Shown: positions 17,960 to 26,601 of the stretch, piece by piece
Layout of the letters: every line of letters begins with the position of its first letter
Numbering within the stretch: the stretch's first letter is position 1
Assembly (NCBI GenBank): GCA_031547595.1
Contig: JAVBRU010000038.1
Location: forward strand, 6,814-70,813
Direction of reading: 5' to 3'
Source of the DNA: JAVBRU01 sp031547595
GTDB taxonomy: Bacteria; Bacillota; Clostridia; Christensenellales; Aristaeellaceae
DNA: 64,000 bases
Program-made: the position numbers and the translations under genes
The notes under the pieces: model-generated
What the model was told of the DNA's origin: nothing
Databases searched by the model: none
The model's input: the letters and a program-made list of their open reading frames with translations, nothing else

Positions 17960-19576
17960 TTACCGCACATAAGGCTGCCAGTCGATGTTTTCCTGGGCCA
18001 CGATGTAGGGAAGCATAAAGTTTTCGGCATCAGCCGTCCACCAGGTACCGGAGCAGTCCATGATCACATGGGCGAGGCTGCCCACCACCATGCCCTCAAC
18101 AAACTGAGGATCGGGCTTGAAGAAAGTCTGGAAGCTGATATAGTACAGGGTCTCTTCGTCATTGGTATACACGGTCAAGGTGGTAGTGGAGCCAGCGGGC
18201 ACACCGGGAGCGCCTTCCAGCGTAGCCACCTTGGTGTAGTATTCGGGAATCATGGCATAATCGGTCAGGGTCTGCTTGGTGACTGCGCTGTATTCTTCCA
18301 CGAAGCTGGCGACGTACTCGCCCTTTTGCTGGTTGAACAGCCACATCTTGATAGACAAATCATTGGCGGCGGGATAAGACGAGTTGTGCAGCTTGCCTTC
18401 GGGATAGTAATAGGTAGTGATCCCCGTGATGGGGTCTGTCACATAACCAGCATCCGCCATGGCCTTCCACTCGGTGCGGTCCATGCACAGCACGTTAAAA
18501 TCCTGCGCGGTGTAATAGCGCCACACCAAATCGTTGCCAGGCTTCATGCCAAAGCCGATCAGCTTCTGGTACGCCGTGGCATACCGGATGGGGGTGGAGG
18601 TGGTATCGCCAATGGACTGGACGAACATCACCTTGGTGCCGCTATCCGCCAGCTGCTTCAGCTCCGCATCGCTCCAGGGCGAGCCTGCCTCAACCTTCAG
18701 CGTGTCTTCCAGCTTGTCGCTGCCAGCGATGCCATCAAAATTGGCGCCACCGTTAAAGATCGCGATGGCCGCATTAAAGCCAGGATAGCGGCTGACAAAA
18801 TTCATGGTGAAGGACGAGCCCGCGGATTCGCCCGTCATGTAGATGCGGTTGGCATCCACTTTGCCCTCGGCCACCAGATCATTAGCAATCTCTACGATTG
18901 CGGCGCACAGGTCATCGGTTTCGCCTGCGTTGCGCTGGGGATAGAGCACATAGCAGGGGAAGGCGCTCTGGATTTCTGCCTTGCCAAAGGATACGACGAA
19001 GTTCGCGCCATACGCATCATTGGTGGTGGAAATGCCACTGCCGCCGGAGTTGAATATCACCAGGGGCAGGGCAGCGCTGGCATTTGCCGGACTGTACAGA
19101 TAGCATTCAAGGCGGGCGGTGTTCAACGTTTTTGTGAAGGGCACAAAGGCTTCCACCACGGGATCGCTGATGCTGATTTCGGAAGCAGCGTCCACATCCA
19201 AGGCATCCAGGGTGCTTTCCAGCGCCCAATAGCCTTCCTTGGTGAAGCTGTTTCTGGGGTAGAAAGGCTCTACCCCCACGGTGAGCGTGTTGCCGGAAAC
19301 ATACACCTTTGTTGCCTGGGCTTCAAAGGGCTCATGGGTTTCCATGGCGTCATACACGGCATGCTTGAGCATAAAATCTGCGGTGGTCAGCTTCAGTGCG
19401 GGGAGGACATCCTCAAGCTCATAGGTGAAGGCGTGGATGGTCTGGCCATAGGCCTCGGACGTGCAATGGGCGGTCACAGAAAGCACCTTGATTTCCGGCG
19501 CGTTTTCTGCCAACCCCAGGGGCAGGACGGCCAGCAATATGGCCACCGCTAGCAAGAGAGACAGCATTTTCCTCAT
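17960..19576 (-). CDS. secreted esterase, PHB-depolymerase/feruloyl-esterase-like alpha/beta hydrolase
   Basis: Exported hydrolase (538 residues). Signal peptide MRKMLSLLLAVAILLAVLPLGLA; an N-terminal beta domain of about 150 residues (often present in secreted Clostridia esterases); then a hydrolase core with FNSGGSG, nucleophile elbow TGESAGS and the acidic region ENDDTTSTP-like VQSIGDTTSTP; a C-terminal beta-rich extension follows. The organisation resembles acetyl-xylan/feruloyl esterases and PHB-depolymerase-like proteins. It has a plain promoter (19628-19655) without the conserved box and its own terminator. Substrate uncertain. Confidence 0.8.
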   Translation of the reverse strand: MRKMLSLLLAVAILLAVLPLGLAENAPEIKVLSVTAHCTSEAYGQTIHAFTYELEDVLPALKLTTADFMLKHAVYDAMETHEPFEAQATKVYVSGNTLTVGVEPFYPRNSFTKEGYWALESTLDALDVDAASEISISDPVVEAFVPFTKTLNTARLECYLYSPANASAALPLVIFNSGGSGISTTNDAYGANFVVSFGKAEIQSAFPCYVLYPQRNAGETDDLCAAIVEIANDLVAEGKVDANRIYMTGESAGSSFTMNFVSRYPGFNAAIAIFNGGANFDGIAGSDKLEDTLKVEAGSPWSDAELKQLADSGTKVMFVQSIGDTTSTPIRYATAYQKLIGFGMKPGNDLVWRYYTAQDFNVLCMDRTEWKAMADAGYVTDPITGITTYYYPEGKLHNSSYPAANDLSIKMWLFNQQKGEYVASFVEEYSAVTKQTLTDYAMIPEYYTKVATLEGAPGVPAGSTTTLTVYTNDEETLYYISFQTFFKPDPQFVEGMVVGSLAHVIMDCSGTWWTADAENFMLPYIVAQENIDWQPYVR

Positions 19577-19627
19577 GAAAATACCTTCCTTTCCAATGTA
19601 TCCGGATTCAGCCCGGTTGATGCTTTT

Positions 19628-19655
19628 ATTCTATATACCGTTCCCTGTATGACAA
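19628..19655 (-). promoter_or_regulatory. sigma-A type promoter for esterase gene
   Basis: TTGTCA-16-TAGAAT on the minus strand, about 50 bp before the start codon and directly after the terminator of the second kinase gene. It lacks the TCTAA box present at neighbouring units. Confidence 0.6.
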
Positions 19656-19657
19656 TA

Positions 19658-19685
19658 GAAAACGCCCCAGCTGTCTGCCGGAGCG
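19658..19685 (-). terminator. intrinsic terminator after second histidine kinase gene
   Basis: CGCTCCGGC pairs with GCTGGGGCG (two wobble pairs) around a 5-base loop, followed by TTTTC on the minus strand. Confidence 0.7.
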
Positions 19686-19706
19686 CCCGAATTGCTATTT
19701 TGGCAA

Positions 19707-20987
19707 TTATTTTGCCGGAATCAGAAGGTTTAGCACAAAGATGCCCTCCTGCGCGGTGATCTCCATTTGCCCGCCGTATTTAGCAGCCAGATAGCGCATG
19801 CTGCGGGTGCCGTATCCGTGAATGGAGGCATCGTCTTGGCTGGTCACAGGCAGTCCGTCTGAAAAATGGATACTGCCTGCATAATAGTTTTCAATCTGTA
19901 TCATCACCATGCCTGCGATTTGCCTGACGTTGAGCTTGATGATTTTCTTTTTTTCAGCGGCCAATGATTGCACCGCGCGGATGGCATTGTCCAGCGCATT
20001 TCCAAAGAGAGAATAAATATCCACCTCTTGCAGGAAAGAAAGGCAGCTGCCATTGGCCATGCAGTTCAGCTGGATGCCCGCCTTCTGGCAGACCAGGCTC
20101 TTTTCGGCCAGCACAAGGTTCAGGGTGTCATTTTCCGTGTCCACACCAAAATCATAGATATTGATCAGCTCGGTGATCCTTTGGATTTCATCCTGATGGT
20201 TCGTCCCGCCATCGGCAGCCAGCAGGGCAAGCAAATGCTTCATATCGTGGCACTTCATGTTGATCATATCAACGGTTTCTCTGGACAGCGCCATCTGCCG
20301 CTTTTCCCGCTCCCACAGCTGCTGCAAAACGGCGGCTTCCTCGGTGGCCCTCACCAACCGCACCAGGCTTCTTTCCATCCACAATGCAAAAACACAGCTT
20401 AGCAAATCATACAAACGCGCTATGTACTCTACAGCAGGCACCATGCTGCTGCGATAATAACTGCAAACTGATGAAAAAACAACGGAGCCGAACAGGAACA
20501 TAACACACAGCCCCAGCACAGCCTTATTGCCCATATGGCTGAAGCCCTCGCGTTGTATACGCTTGGTGAAAAGGAAATACCCACAAAGCAGCGCCAGCAC
20601 ATTAAACAACATCTGAACCAGATACGCTTCGACAAAAAAACCCGCTTGCAATCCTACCAGTATCCGCGATATTTGCAGCACGATCCGTTGCACTGCTATG
20701 CCGCCGATGGCACAATAAAGCCCGATCCAACCTGTCGCCTCAAAGCAAAAGCAGGTTAATGCCACCAGCAGCAAGAACTGAGCGATGCTATAAAACACGC
20801 CCAGATATAGATTCTGCGACCAGGAAGGCTCCCATAAAAGCGCACAGCCCAGGCAGACAATGATAGCACTCACTATACGCCAGGGAAAATGCCGCTTTTT
20901 GGGCAACGGGATAAAAAACAGGCTGGTAAACGCCATCAGTTCAATCATAAACATGGCCCGCAAAAACAAATCCAGCATCAAACTCAT
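19707..20987 (-). CDS. GHKL sensor histidine kinase, AgrC-like (paralogue)
   Basis: Membrane sensor kinase (426 residues), paralogue of the kinase at 15777-17072. About six N-terminal hydrophobic segments; then NMKCHDMKHLLALL, N-box LFGNALDNAIRA and G-box IHGYGTRSMRY. The stretch LALSRETVDMIN is identical in both kinases, while the membrane half has diverged, as expected if the two detect different signals. Start ATG at 20987 overlaps the regulator stop (ATGA) and has GGGGGAGGGG upstream. Confidence 0.88.
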   Translation of the reverse strand: MSLMLDLFLRAMFMIELMAFTSLFFIPLPKKRHFPWRIVSAIIVCLGCALLWEPSWSQNLYLGVFYSIAQFLLLVALTCFCFEATGWIGLYCAIGGIAVQRIVLQISRILVGLQAGFFVEAYLVQMLFNVLALLCGYFLFTKRIQREGFSHMGNKAVLGLCVMFLFGSVVFSSVCSYYRSSMVPAVEYIARLYDLLSCVFALWMERSLVRLVRATEEAAVLQQLWEREKRQMALSRETVDMINMKCHDMKHLLALLAADGGTNHQDEIQRITELINIYDFGVDTENDTLNLVLAEKSLVCQKAGIQLNCMANGSCLSFLQEVDIYSLFGNALDNAIRAVQSLAAEKKKIIKLNVRQIAGMVMIQIENYYAGSIHFSDGLPVTSQDDASIHGYGTRSMRYLAAKYGGQMEITAQEGIFVLNLLIPAK

Positions 20988-21700
20988 CGCCCATTCCCCT
21001 CCCCCAGCCAATGATTAAAAGCCCCCAGGAACTCCTTTTTCTTAGGCCGGCTGATGGGCACGGTTTCGCCGCCAGCCATCAGCACATCGCTTCCTTGCAG
21101 CTGTTGAATATACCGTGGGTTCAAAAGAAAGCTGCGGTTGCACAGCAGAAAATCGTTCCCCAGCTTTTTTTGCACATCCAGCAAATTTCCGCTCCCGCTG
21201 ACGATGCCCTGCCTGGTATGGAAATGCAACATATGGCGGCAGACCTCTACAAAATAAATATCGCAGGTCGGGATGCGCAAAATGCCCTGCTTCATGGGGA
21301 TGGTCAACGTTTTGCCTTCCCGCGAAGCCGCCTGGCCCACTGCCCGGCGCATGCTGAGATAAAAGTCCTCATACTGCACCGGTTTTAGCACAAAGCCCAC
21401 TGCGTCCACATCGTATCCCTTCACCGCATATCGTGCCATACTGGTGATGAAAACCAGCGGCACCTGCCCATCCATCCGGCGCAGCTTTTCTGCCGCCTCC
21501 ATGCCATTCATCAGGGGCATCTGAATGTCTAAAAAGACCAGATCAAAGACAGCCCGGTAATGCTCCAGAAAAGAAACAGCGTTGTCAAACAAGGTGATCA
21601 GCGGTTTTACATCCGGCATATTTTCAGCAAAATATCGGTGAATCAGCCCAGTCACTTGCTGCTGATCCGCTACACAGTCTTCCACGATGGCAATACGCAT
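20984..21700 (-). CDS. LytTR-family response regulator (paralogue)
   Basis: Receiver plus LytTR DNA-binding domain (238 residues): MRIAIVEDC N-terminus, phospho-acceptor in FLDIQMPLMNG, and a C-terminal LytTR domain ending in PISRPKKKEFLGAFNHW. The start was set at MRIAIVED by homology with the other regulator and because AAAGGGGG lies 10 bases upstream; an ATG three codons earlier sits too close to it. Overlaps the kinase start by ATGA. The divergent AraC gene begins 180 bp away, with the conserved box between them. Confidence 0.92.
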   Translation of the reverse strand: MRIAIVEDCVADQQQVTGLIHRYFAENMPDVKPLITLFDNAVSFLEHYRAVFDLVFLDIQMPLMNGMEAAEKLRRMDGQVPLVFITSMARYAVKGYDVDAVGFVLKPVQYEDFYLSMRRAVGQAASREGKTLTIPMKQGILRIPTCDIYFVEVCRHMLHFHTRQGIVSGSGNLLDVQKKLGNDFLLCNRSFLLNPRYIQQLQGSDVLMAGGETVPISRPKKKEFLGAFNHWLGEGNGR

Positions 21701-21750
21701 TTTGTCCATGCCCCCTTTGCTTCAGCGCTGTTTTCCACACATTTGTGTAT

Positions 21751-21793
21751 ATTATAATGGATTATCAGCAAAAACGCTTGACATTTTTTTAGA
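21751..21793 (-). promoter_or_regulatory. promoter with promoter-proximal conserved box, second two-component operon
   Basis: -10 TATAAT at 21756-21751; box TCTAAAAAAATGTC (21793-21780), identical to the box at 17858-17871 including the flanks AACA and AAG. GTC starts 26 bp from the -10. It lies in the divergent spacer shared with an AraC-type regulator gene. Confidence 0.7.
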
Positions 21794-21830
21794 TGTTTCC
21801 GCTGTTCTGGCTGTTCTTTCGCTTCCGATA

Positions 21831-21858
21831 TTGACGTCTTGGCTTAGATCGCTACAAT
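21831..21858 (+). promoter_or_regulatory. promoter of AraC-type regulator
   Basis: TTGACG-16-TACAAT upstream of the gene at 21881, beginning 37 bp beyond the conserved box of the divergent two-component operon. Confidence 0.6.
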
Positions 21859-21880
21859 AGGATATAAAGGAGGCGACAAC

Positions 21881-22987
21881 ATGCTGTATACCGCGGAATA
21901 TCAGGTCATGCAAGACGAGCTAAATGCCTATACCGCTGCCTTTGGCTCACCGCCCAATTACCCTGAAATGAGTCACCTGGTCTTTCTCAAAGGCCATGCA
22001 CAGGTAGGCTTCCCTGATATACGAAAAAATCAATTGCAAAACCTGTCGGAAGACGTGTTTTTGCAGCTTATCAAGCACCGGTTTTTGCCTGTGTTTGAGC
22101 CCACCATGACTGATACGACCAACGTAACAGAAGAAACTGTTTTCCCCAAGGCATTTGACGTATACGCCATTCAACAATTCTACAACATTTCGCGCGAACC
22201 GCATAGCCATGATTATTTTGAGATCGTATACGTATACCGTGGAAGCTGCGAAATGATCTTTGAAAAAAATCAACGCACCTTGGGCGAAGGCGAGGTTTGC
22301 ATCATTGCGCCCAACTCCACCCATGGGCTGCATTTGCGTGAGGAGAGCGACCTTACCTTCATCATCTGGGTGCGCAAATCCACCTTCAGCAACACGTTTT
22401 TTCAGCTGCTATCCCGCAATGATCTTCTGTCCTATTTTTTTCAGACGGTTCTCTACAGCAAAAACGAGGCGAATTTTCTGCTTTTCTTCACCGAAAATAC
22501 ACCGGAAATCAAGTATACCGTTCAGCAGATCATCGTCAACTCCATGGTGATGGATAGTTACGCGAACTCTTTTTGCATCAGTCTGGTCAGTATTTTGTTT
22601 GGCACGATCCTGCGCAATTATTCGCAAACGGTTCATTTCTATAAATACAACTTTGGCACGGACTTTTCCCTCATCCTGCAATACATCCAGCACAACTACC
22701 TTCATCTGTCGCTGCATGATCTGGCAGAAATGTTCCATTACAGCGATGCACATCTGTCTGTGTTGATCAAAAAGAATACCGGGCATTCTTTTTCTCATTT
22801 GGTAACACAACTTAAAATGATTGACGCCGCCAACTACCTAAGCAATTCCGTCCTCAAAATATCCGAAATTGCCTACATGACCGGCTATAACTCCCCCGAT
22901 CATTTTTCCCGTGCTTTTCAGCGTTTTCATGGCGAATCCCCCACCATTTATCGGGAGCGCGTGCAGGATCAGCCGATCGGAACCTGA
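21881..22987 (+). CDS. AraC-family transcriptional regulator with cupin sensor domain
   Basis: DNA-binding regulator (368 residues): an N-terminal region of about 75 residues special to this group, a cupin-type ligand domain (YVYRGSCEMIFEKNQRTLGEGEVCIIAPNS), and a C-terminal AraC double helix-turn-helix with LSLHDLAEMFHYSDAHLSVLIKK and the signature ISEIAYMTGYNSPDHFSRAF. Strong Shine-Dalgarno AAAGGAGG. Related to the products at 23083 and 33848. Its gene is divergent from the second two-component operon, and it is one candidate to bind the conserved boxes. Confidence 0.93.
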   Translation: MLYTAEYQVMQDELNAYTAAFGSPPNYPEMSHLVFLKGHAQVGFPDIRKNQLQNLSEDVFLQLIKHRFLPVFEPTMTDTTNVTEETVFPKAFDVYAIQQFYNISREPHSHDYFEIVYVYRGSCEMIFEKNQRTLGEGEVCIIAPNSTHGLHLREESDLTFIIWVRKSTFSNTFFQLLSRNDLLSYFFQTVLYSKNEANFLLFFTENTPEIKYTVQQIIVNSMVMDSYANSFCISLVSILFGTILRNYSQTVHFYKYNFGTDFSLILQYIQHNYLHLSLHDLAEMFHYSDAHLSVLIKKNTGHSFSHLVTQLKMIDAANYLSNSVLKISEIAYMTGYNSPDHFSRAFQRFHGESPTIYRERVQDQPIGT

Positions 22988-23054
22988 TATATGCATATAG
23001 AGCAATTTCATCAATCGCAGCGGGTAGATTTGCTCTGACCCTTCAAAAAAATCA

Positions 23055-23076
23055 CCCCGGCACGCAAATGCCGGGG
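23055..23076. terminator. bidirectional terminator between convergent AraC genes
   Basis: CCCCGGCA pairs with TGCCGGGG around CGCAAA; T-rich sequence follows on both strands (TTTGCTTT on plus, GATTTTTTT on minus). Confidence 0.85.
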
Positions 23077-23082
23077 TTTGCT

Positions 23083-24177
23083 TTACTCGCCTTTGCTTGC
23101 GGCCTCTTGCCGCTTGCGAAAATCAGAGGGCGTCTCGCCAAAGTGCTTCTGAAAGACTTTGGTGAAAGCATCCGGGGACTGAAACCCGGTACGCTCCGCA
23201 ACCGCCGAAACGCGCAGTGTGGTGGCGGCTAAGAGCTCCTTTGCCTTGTCCATACGGATTTCATTGATGATCTGCGAGAAATTTTTACCCGTGTTCTTTT
23301 TGAGCATAACAGACAGATACGACACATTGTAATGGAACAGCTCGGCAAGCTGGGACAGGCTGAGCTGCTGATAGTTGCGGCGGATGTATTGCAGCATCAG
23401 GGGCACATCGTTGTCCTGGCCGCTGTTATAATACTGGATGGATTTTGAAAAATTGCGCAGCACATGGCCAAAGAATATGTTGACATAGCTGATCAAAAGC
23501 TCGTTGGAATAATCGTCCTGGTTCACGCTGTTGGTTACGATGTCCTGTACAATGCGGCGGATCATCGGCGTATTTCCAGTGAAAAACAACAGGTAATTGA
23601 CATGCTTTTCGCTGTACAGCACCATCCGAAAAAAATCTGCCAGCAAATTATTTTGGGTCAGCAGCCGGAAAAAGGTCTCCTGGAAGGTAGATTTTCGGAT
23701 GGTAATCAAAAACACAATGCAGCTTGCGCTGGGGATGCGCAGCCGGTGCCAGCCGCCGGGTGCCATGATGCACATTTCGCCCTCTGTCATCGTGCGCGTT
23801 TCAGATTCAAAGCCCAGCTCGCACTTGCCCCGGTACACATAGGTGATCTCAAAGCAATCGTGCCGGTGCACATTATCGGAAATTTGGAAAAATTGCTGAA
23901 TCACATTCACATCCAGCCCACCATAGAAGTGTACCTCCGTCACCTCCGGCGTATCTTTCACTTCCGTGCCAAACAGCTCGCACGGGCGGTGGGGCAGATA
24001 ATCCAAAAAGCCCTGTTCATCTAGCGCCTCCAATGCATCCCGGTGCAATTCGGGCTGGATGCTGATCCTATTCTTTCTTGCGATCAAATGGCAGATATTC
24101 GGATAGCTTGAAAAGCTTCCGTGCGCAGCAACCCAATCGTTCAGCTCCCGCTGGATCAGTTCAAATTCCGCCTTCAT
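23083..24177 (-). CDS. AraC-family transcriptional regulator with cupin sensor domain
   Basis: Regulator of 364 residues, same architecture as the neighbouring AraC protein: N-terminal 80-residue region, cupin-type domain (ITYVYRGKCELGFESETRTM), C-terminal AraC domain with LSLSQLAELFHYNVSYLSVMLKKNTG and VSAVAERTGFQSPDAFTKVF. Start at MKAEFEL follows GGAGG by 10 bases. It lies 41 bp after the CoA-transferase stop, as last gene of the 2-hydroxyacyl-CoA dehydratase operon, so it probably senses a metabolite of that pathway and feeds back on the operon (inference). Confidence 0.92.
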   Translation of the reverse strand: MKAEFELIQRELNDWVAAHGSFSSYPNICHLIARKNRISIQPELHRDALEALDEQGFLDYLPHRPCELFGTEVKDTPEVTEVHFYGGLDVNVIQQFFQISDNVHRHDCFEITYVYRGKCELGFESETRTMTEGEMCIMAPGGWHRLRIPSASCIVFLITIRKSTFQETFFRLLTQNNLLADFFRMVLYSEKHVNYLLFFTGNTPMIRRIVQDIVTNSVNQDDYSNELLISYVNIFFGHVLRNFSKSIQYYNSGQDNDVPLMLQYIRRNYQQLSLSQLAELFHYNVSYLSVMLKKNTGKNFSQIINEIRMDKAKELLAATTLRVSAVAERTGFQSPDAFTKVFQKHFGETPSDFRKRQEAASKGE

Positions 24178-24218
24178 CCTGCTCACACCTCCTTCACCGG
24201 TTAGGGCGGCTTTTATTA

Positions 24219-25457
24219 TCATCCGATACGCTTTTCCCCGCAGGCTTCCCCAGCAGCGATCATGGCGTCAATTTGCCCTTCGCAGTACCCAAGCTGCGCC
24301 AGCACGCCCCGCGTATGCTCGCCCAGGAAAGGCGCACGCTCGTAGGCGGGCAGGGGGGTTGCGGCAAACAACACCGGAGTGCGCACCATGGTGCGCACCT
24401 GCCCGCTGGGGAAGGTCACTTGGGTCAAGGCATCACTGCCCCAGGCCTGCGGGTCTTTGAGCAGCGCGTCCCAGGTCTGGCATACGGCATAGGGCAGGTC
24501 TTCGGCCTGCATGCGCTTTTCCAGCTCCGGCAAATCAAGCGCGCCAATCCCTGCATCCACAATATCATAAAATGCGTCCAAATGGAACTGTAAATTGGTT
24601 TGGGGAAAGAAACGTTCCTCATTTTCGAGATCCGTGCGCCCAATCACACGCAGGAACTTGGGATAATAGAAATCATACCGCGGCATAGCAATCTGCACCC
24701 AATGGCCATCTTGGGTGCGGTGCGCCACCTGCAATGGGTTCGCGGTTGCCCGGCGGCTGATGGGGTACTGTGTGGAGGGATCGCCATACTGATTGCACTG
24801 CAGATACAGGGCAATATCCCAGATGGCGGTATGAAACAGGCTGACCGTCACTTGATCTCCCAGCCCTGTTTCGCGGGCGCGGTACAACGCCGCCAGGATG
24901 CCGCTGGCCAGATACATGCCCACCTGATGATCGCCAAACCCGGCAATGGGTACCATGGGCGTGCTTTCCTTGTCGTACATGGTGCCCATCACCCCGCCCC
25001 GGGCAAAAAATGCCGTGAAATCAAAGCCCGGCAAATCCTTATCGGGGCCTTTTTCGCCATAGCCGCTCACATAGCCAAACACCAGGTGCGGATACTTTTC
25101 ATTCAGCGTTTGATAATCAAGCCCTGCGCGCTGGAGGGCGGGCTGCCGCCAGTTGGTGACGAAAACATCTGCCCGGGCAATAAGCTTTTCCAGCGCTTCC
25201 CGGCCGGCTTCCGTTTTGGTGTTCAGCGTCACGCATTCCTTGCCCGTGTTTTCCAGGGTGTAGCTGGTATCCTCCCGGTCTCCAAAGGGGCGTCCTTCAT
25301 TCACCGCAGTGTAGCGCAACGGATCGCCCGATGGCGCCTCCACCTTCACTACATGCGCGCCCAGATCGGCCAGATACCGGCAGCAGCAGGGCCCCGCAAT
25401 AAAGGTGGACAGCTCCAGCACCTCCACCTTCGCCAAGGGCAATTTCAGTTGATTCAT
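24219..25457 (-). CDS. CaiB/BaiF-type (family III) CoA-transferase
   Basis: Cytosolic CoA-transferase of 412 residues that would move CoA from an acyl-CoA onto a hydroxy acid. The N-terminal VEVLELSTFIAGPCCCRYLADLGAHVVKVE and YVSGYGEKGPDKDLPGFD are family hallmarks, the latter carrying the region of the catalytic Asp. Start at MNQLK chosen for AGAGGAAGGA upstream. It directly follows the two dehydratase subunits, matching the role of FldA in the phenyllactate (Stickland) pathway: activation of the 2-hydroxy acid before dehydration. Confidence 0.88.
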   Translation of the reverse strand: MNQLKLPLAKVEVLELSTFIAGPCCCRYLADLGAHVVKVEAPSGDPLRYTAVNEGRPFGDREDTSYTLENTGKECVTLNTKTEAGREALEKLIARADVFVTNWRQPALQRAGLDYQTLNEKYPHLVFGYVSGYGEKGPDKDLPGFDFTAFFARGGVMGTMYDKESTPMVPIAGFGDHQVGMYLASGILAALYRARETGLGDQVTVSLFHTAIWDIALYLQCNQYGDPSTQYPISRRATANPLQVAHRTQDGHWVQIAMPRYDFYYPKFLRVIGRTDLENEERFFPQTNLQFHLDAFYDIVDAGIGALDLPELEKRMQAEDLPYAVCQTWDALLKDPQAWGSDALTQVTFPSGQVRTMVRTPVLFAATPLPAYERAPFLGEHTRGVLAQLGYCEGQIDAMIAAGEACGEKRIG

Positions 25458-25474
25458 TTTGCTTGTCCTTCCTC

Positions 25475-26599
25475 TCATACCAGCATATCGCGGAATGTCT
25501 CGATCACGGTGCGTGCCTGCTCGTAACGCTCCATTTGCCGGTCAATCTCAAGCACCGTGACAGGCAAGCCCGCAGCATCGCAGGCCCGCCGAATGAAGGG
25601 TATGTCAAACTCCTCCGGATCGCAAAACTTAGTCTGCACCAGCAGCACGCCCTTGGCCCCGGCAGCCACGGCCTCATCGGCAATGCGCTGGCAGCGGGTT
25701 TTCTGGGGGTCATACAGCACGCTGCAATGTCCCATCTGGACAAATTTTTCTGCAAGCGCCATCAGCGGCGAAGCGCCCAGCGGCGCATCGGTGCGGTATT
25801 GACGGGACTGAGCCGCCACATCGTCGGCCACGATGGTCAGGCCCGCGTCATCCAGCAGGGCATTGAAAGCGGGGCTGTCCGTCAAAATACCGCTGACGTA
25901 GACCGGGATTTTCCCTTGCCCCTTTTCCTGGCCCTCCAGCGCACTGCACAGACTTTCCACCCAGGCGGTATGATCGGCCTTGGGAAGGAAGAACGCGCTC
26001 TTGAAAATATCGCTGCGCTGCGCCGCGGTGATTTCGGGGTGTTTTGCCAGCACCGGCGGCAGCCTGCGCATGGCGGCATTGTGGGCATTGTATACGCGAA
26101 GGGAAGCCGCCAGCTTTTCTTCCGAAAAGGAGGCACCCGTGATCCTTTCCAAATCCTCAATCAGGCGCAGATGACCTTCCCGTGTGTATTGCACACCATG
26201 CACAGTCGCACGGTTTTGCGGGTACAGCATCGGCACCACCGGAATGGACGGCACCGCATACTTGAAATTCTCTGTCAGCACCTTGAGGCTGTCGCACAGG
26301 GGCGCAATGACAATCGCGCTTGCCCCCGCATAGCTGCCCGCCATGCCCAGCTCCACAATGGACTGGGCAACAGAACAAATAAAGGCCGGGAAAAACCGCC
26401 TTGCATTGTTCAACTGCATATCCGCGCCCCAAACGCCCATGGGCATCAGGCCCATGCTGTGGATGATTTCTTCCGGCGCATATACAGGCGCAGTCAGCAC
26501 CACCTTCAGGTTTTGCTCAAGATAGCATTCCAGCATGGCCCGGGGATGGGCGGCCGCATCGTGGAAACGTTCAAGCAGCATCTGCACATGGACTTCCAT
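25475..26599 (-). CDS. 2-hydroxyacyl-CoA dehydratase, beta subunit (HgdB/FldC-like)
   Basis: Subunit of 374 residues of an ATP-dependent, [4Fe-4S]-containing (R)-2-hydroxyacyl-CoA dehydratase. The HGD-D family pattern is visible: an early LTAPVYAPEEIIHSMGLMPM, LNNARRFFPAFICSVAQSIVELG carrying a cluster-ligand Cys, and a late VQTKFCDPEEFDIPFI. Start ATG at 26599 has AAGGAGGGG eight bases upstream and begins 3 bp after the stop of the alpha subunit, so the two are translationally coupled. Cofactor content is inferred from the family. Confidence 0.87.
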   Translation of the reverse strand: MEVHVQMLLERFHDAAAHPRAMLECYLEQNLKVVLTAPVYAPEEIIHSMGLMPMGVWGADMQLNNARRFFPAFICSVAQSIVELGMAGSYAGASAIVIAPLCDSLKVLTENFKYAVPSIPVVPMLYPQNRATVHGVQYTREGHLRLIEDLERITGASFSEEKLAASLRVYNAHNAAMRRLPPVLAKHPEITAAQRSDIFKSAFFLPKADHTAWVESLCSALEGQEKGQGKIPVYVSGILTDSPAFNALLDDAGLTIVADDVAAQSRQYRTDAPLGASPLMALAEKFVQMGHCSVLYDPQKTRCQRIADEAVAAGAKGVLLVQTKFCDPEEFDIPFIRRACDAAGLPVTVLEIDRQMERYEQARTVIETFRDMLV

Positions 26600-26601
26600 C
26601 G

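Noticed and set aside
17690..19552. 620-codon plus-strand frame antisense to the esterase gene
   Set aside because: It mirrors the third-position GC bias of the real minus-strand gene, has no ribosome-binding site and its product is low-complexity with no recognisable domain.
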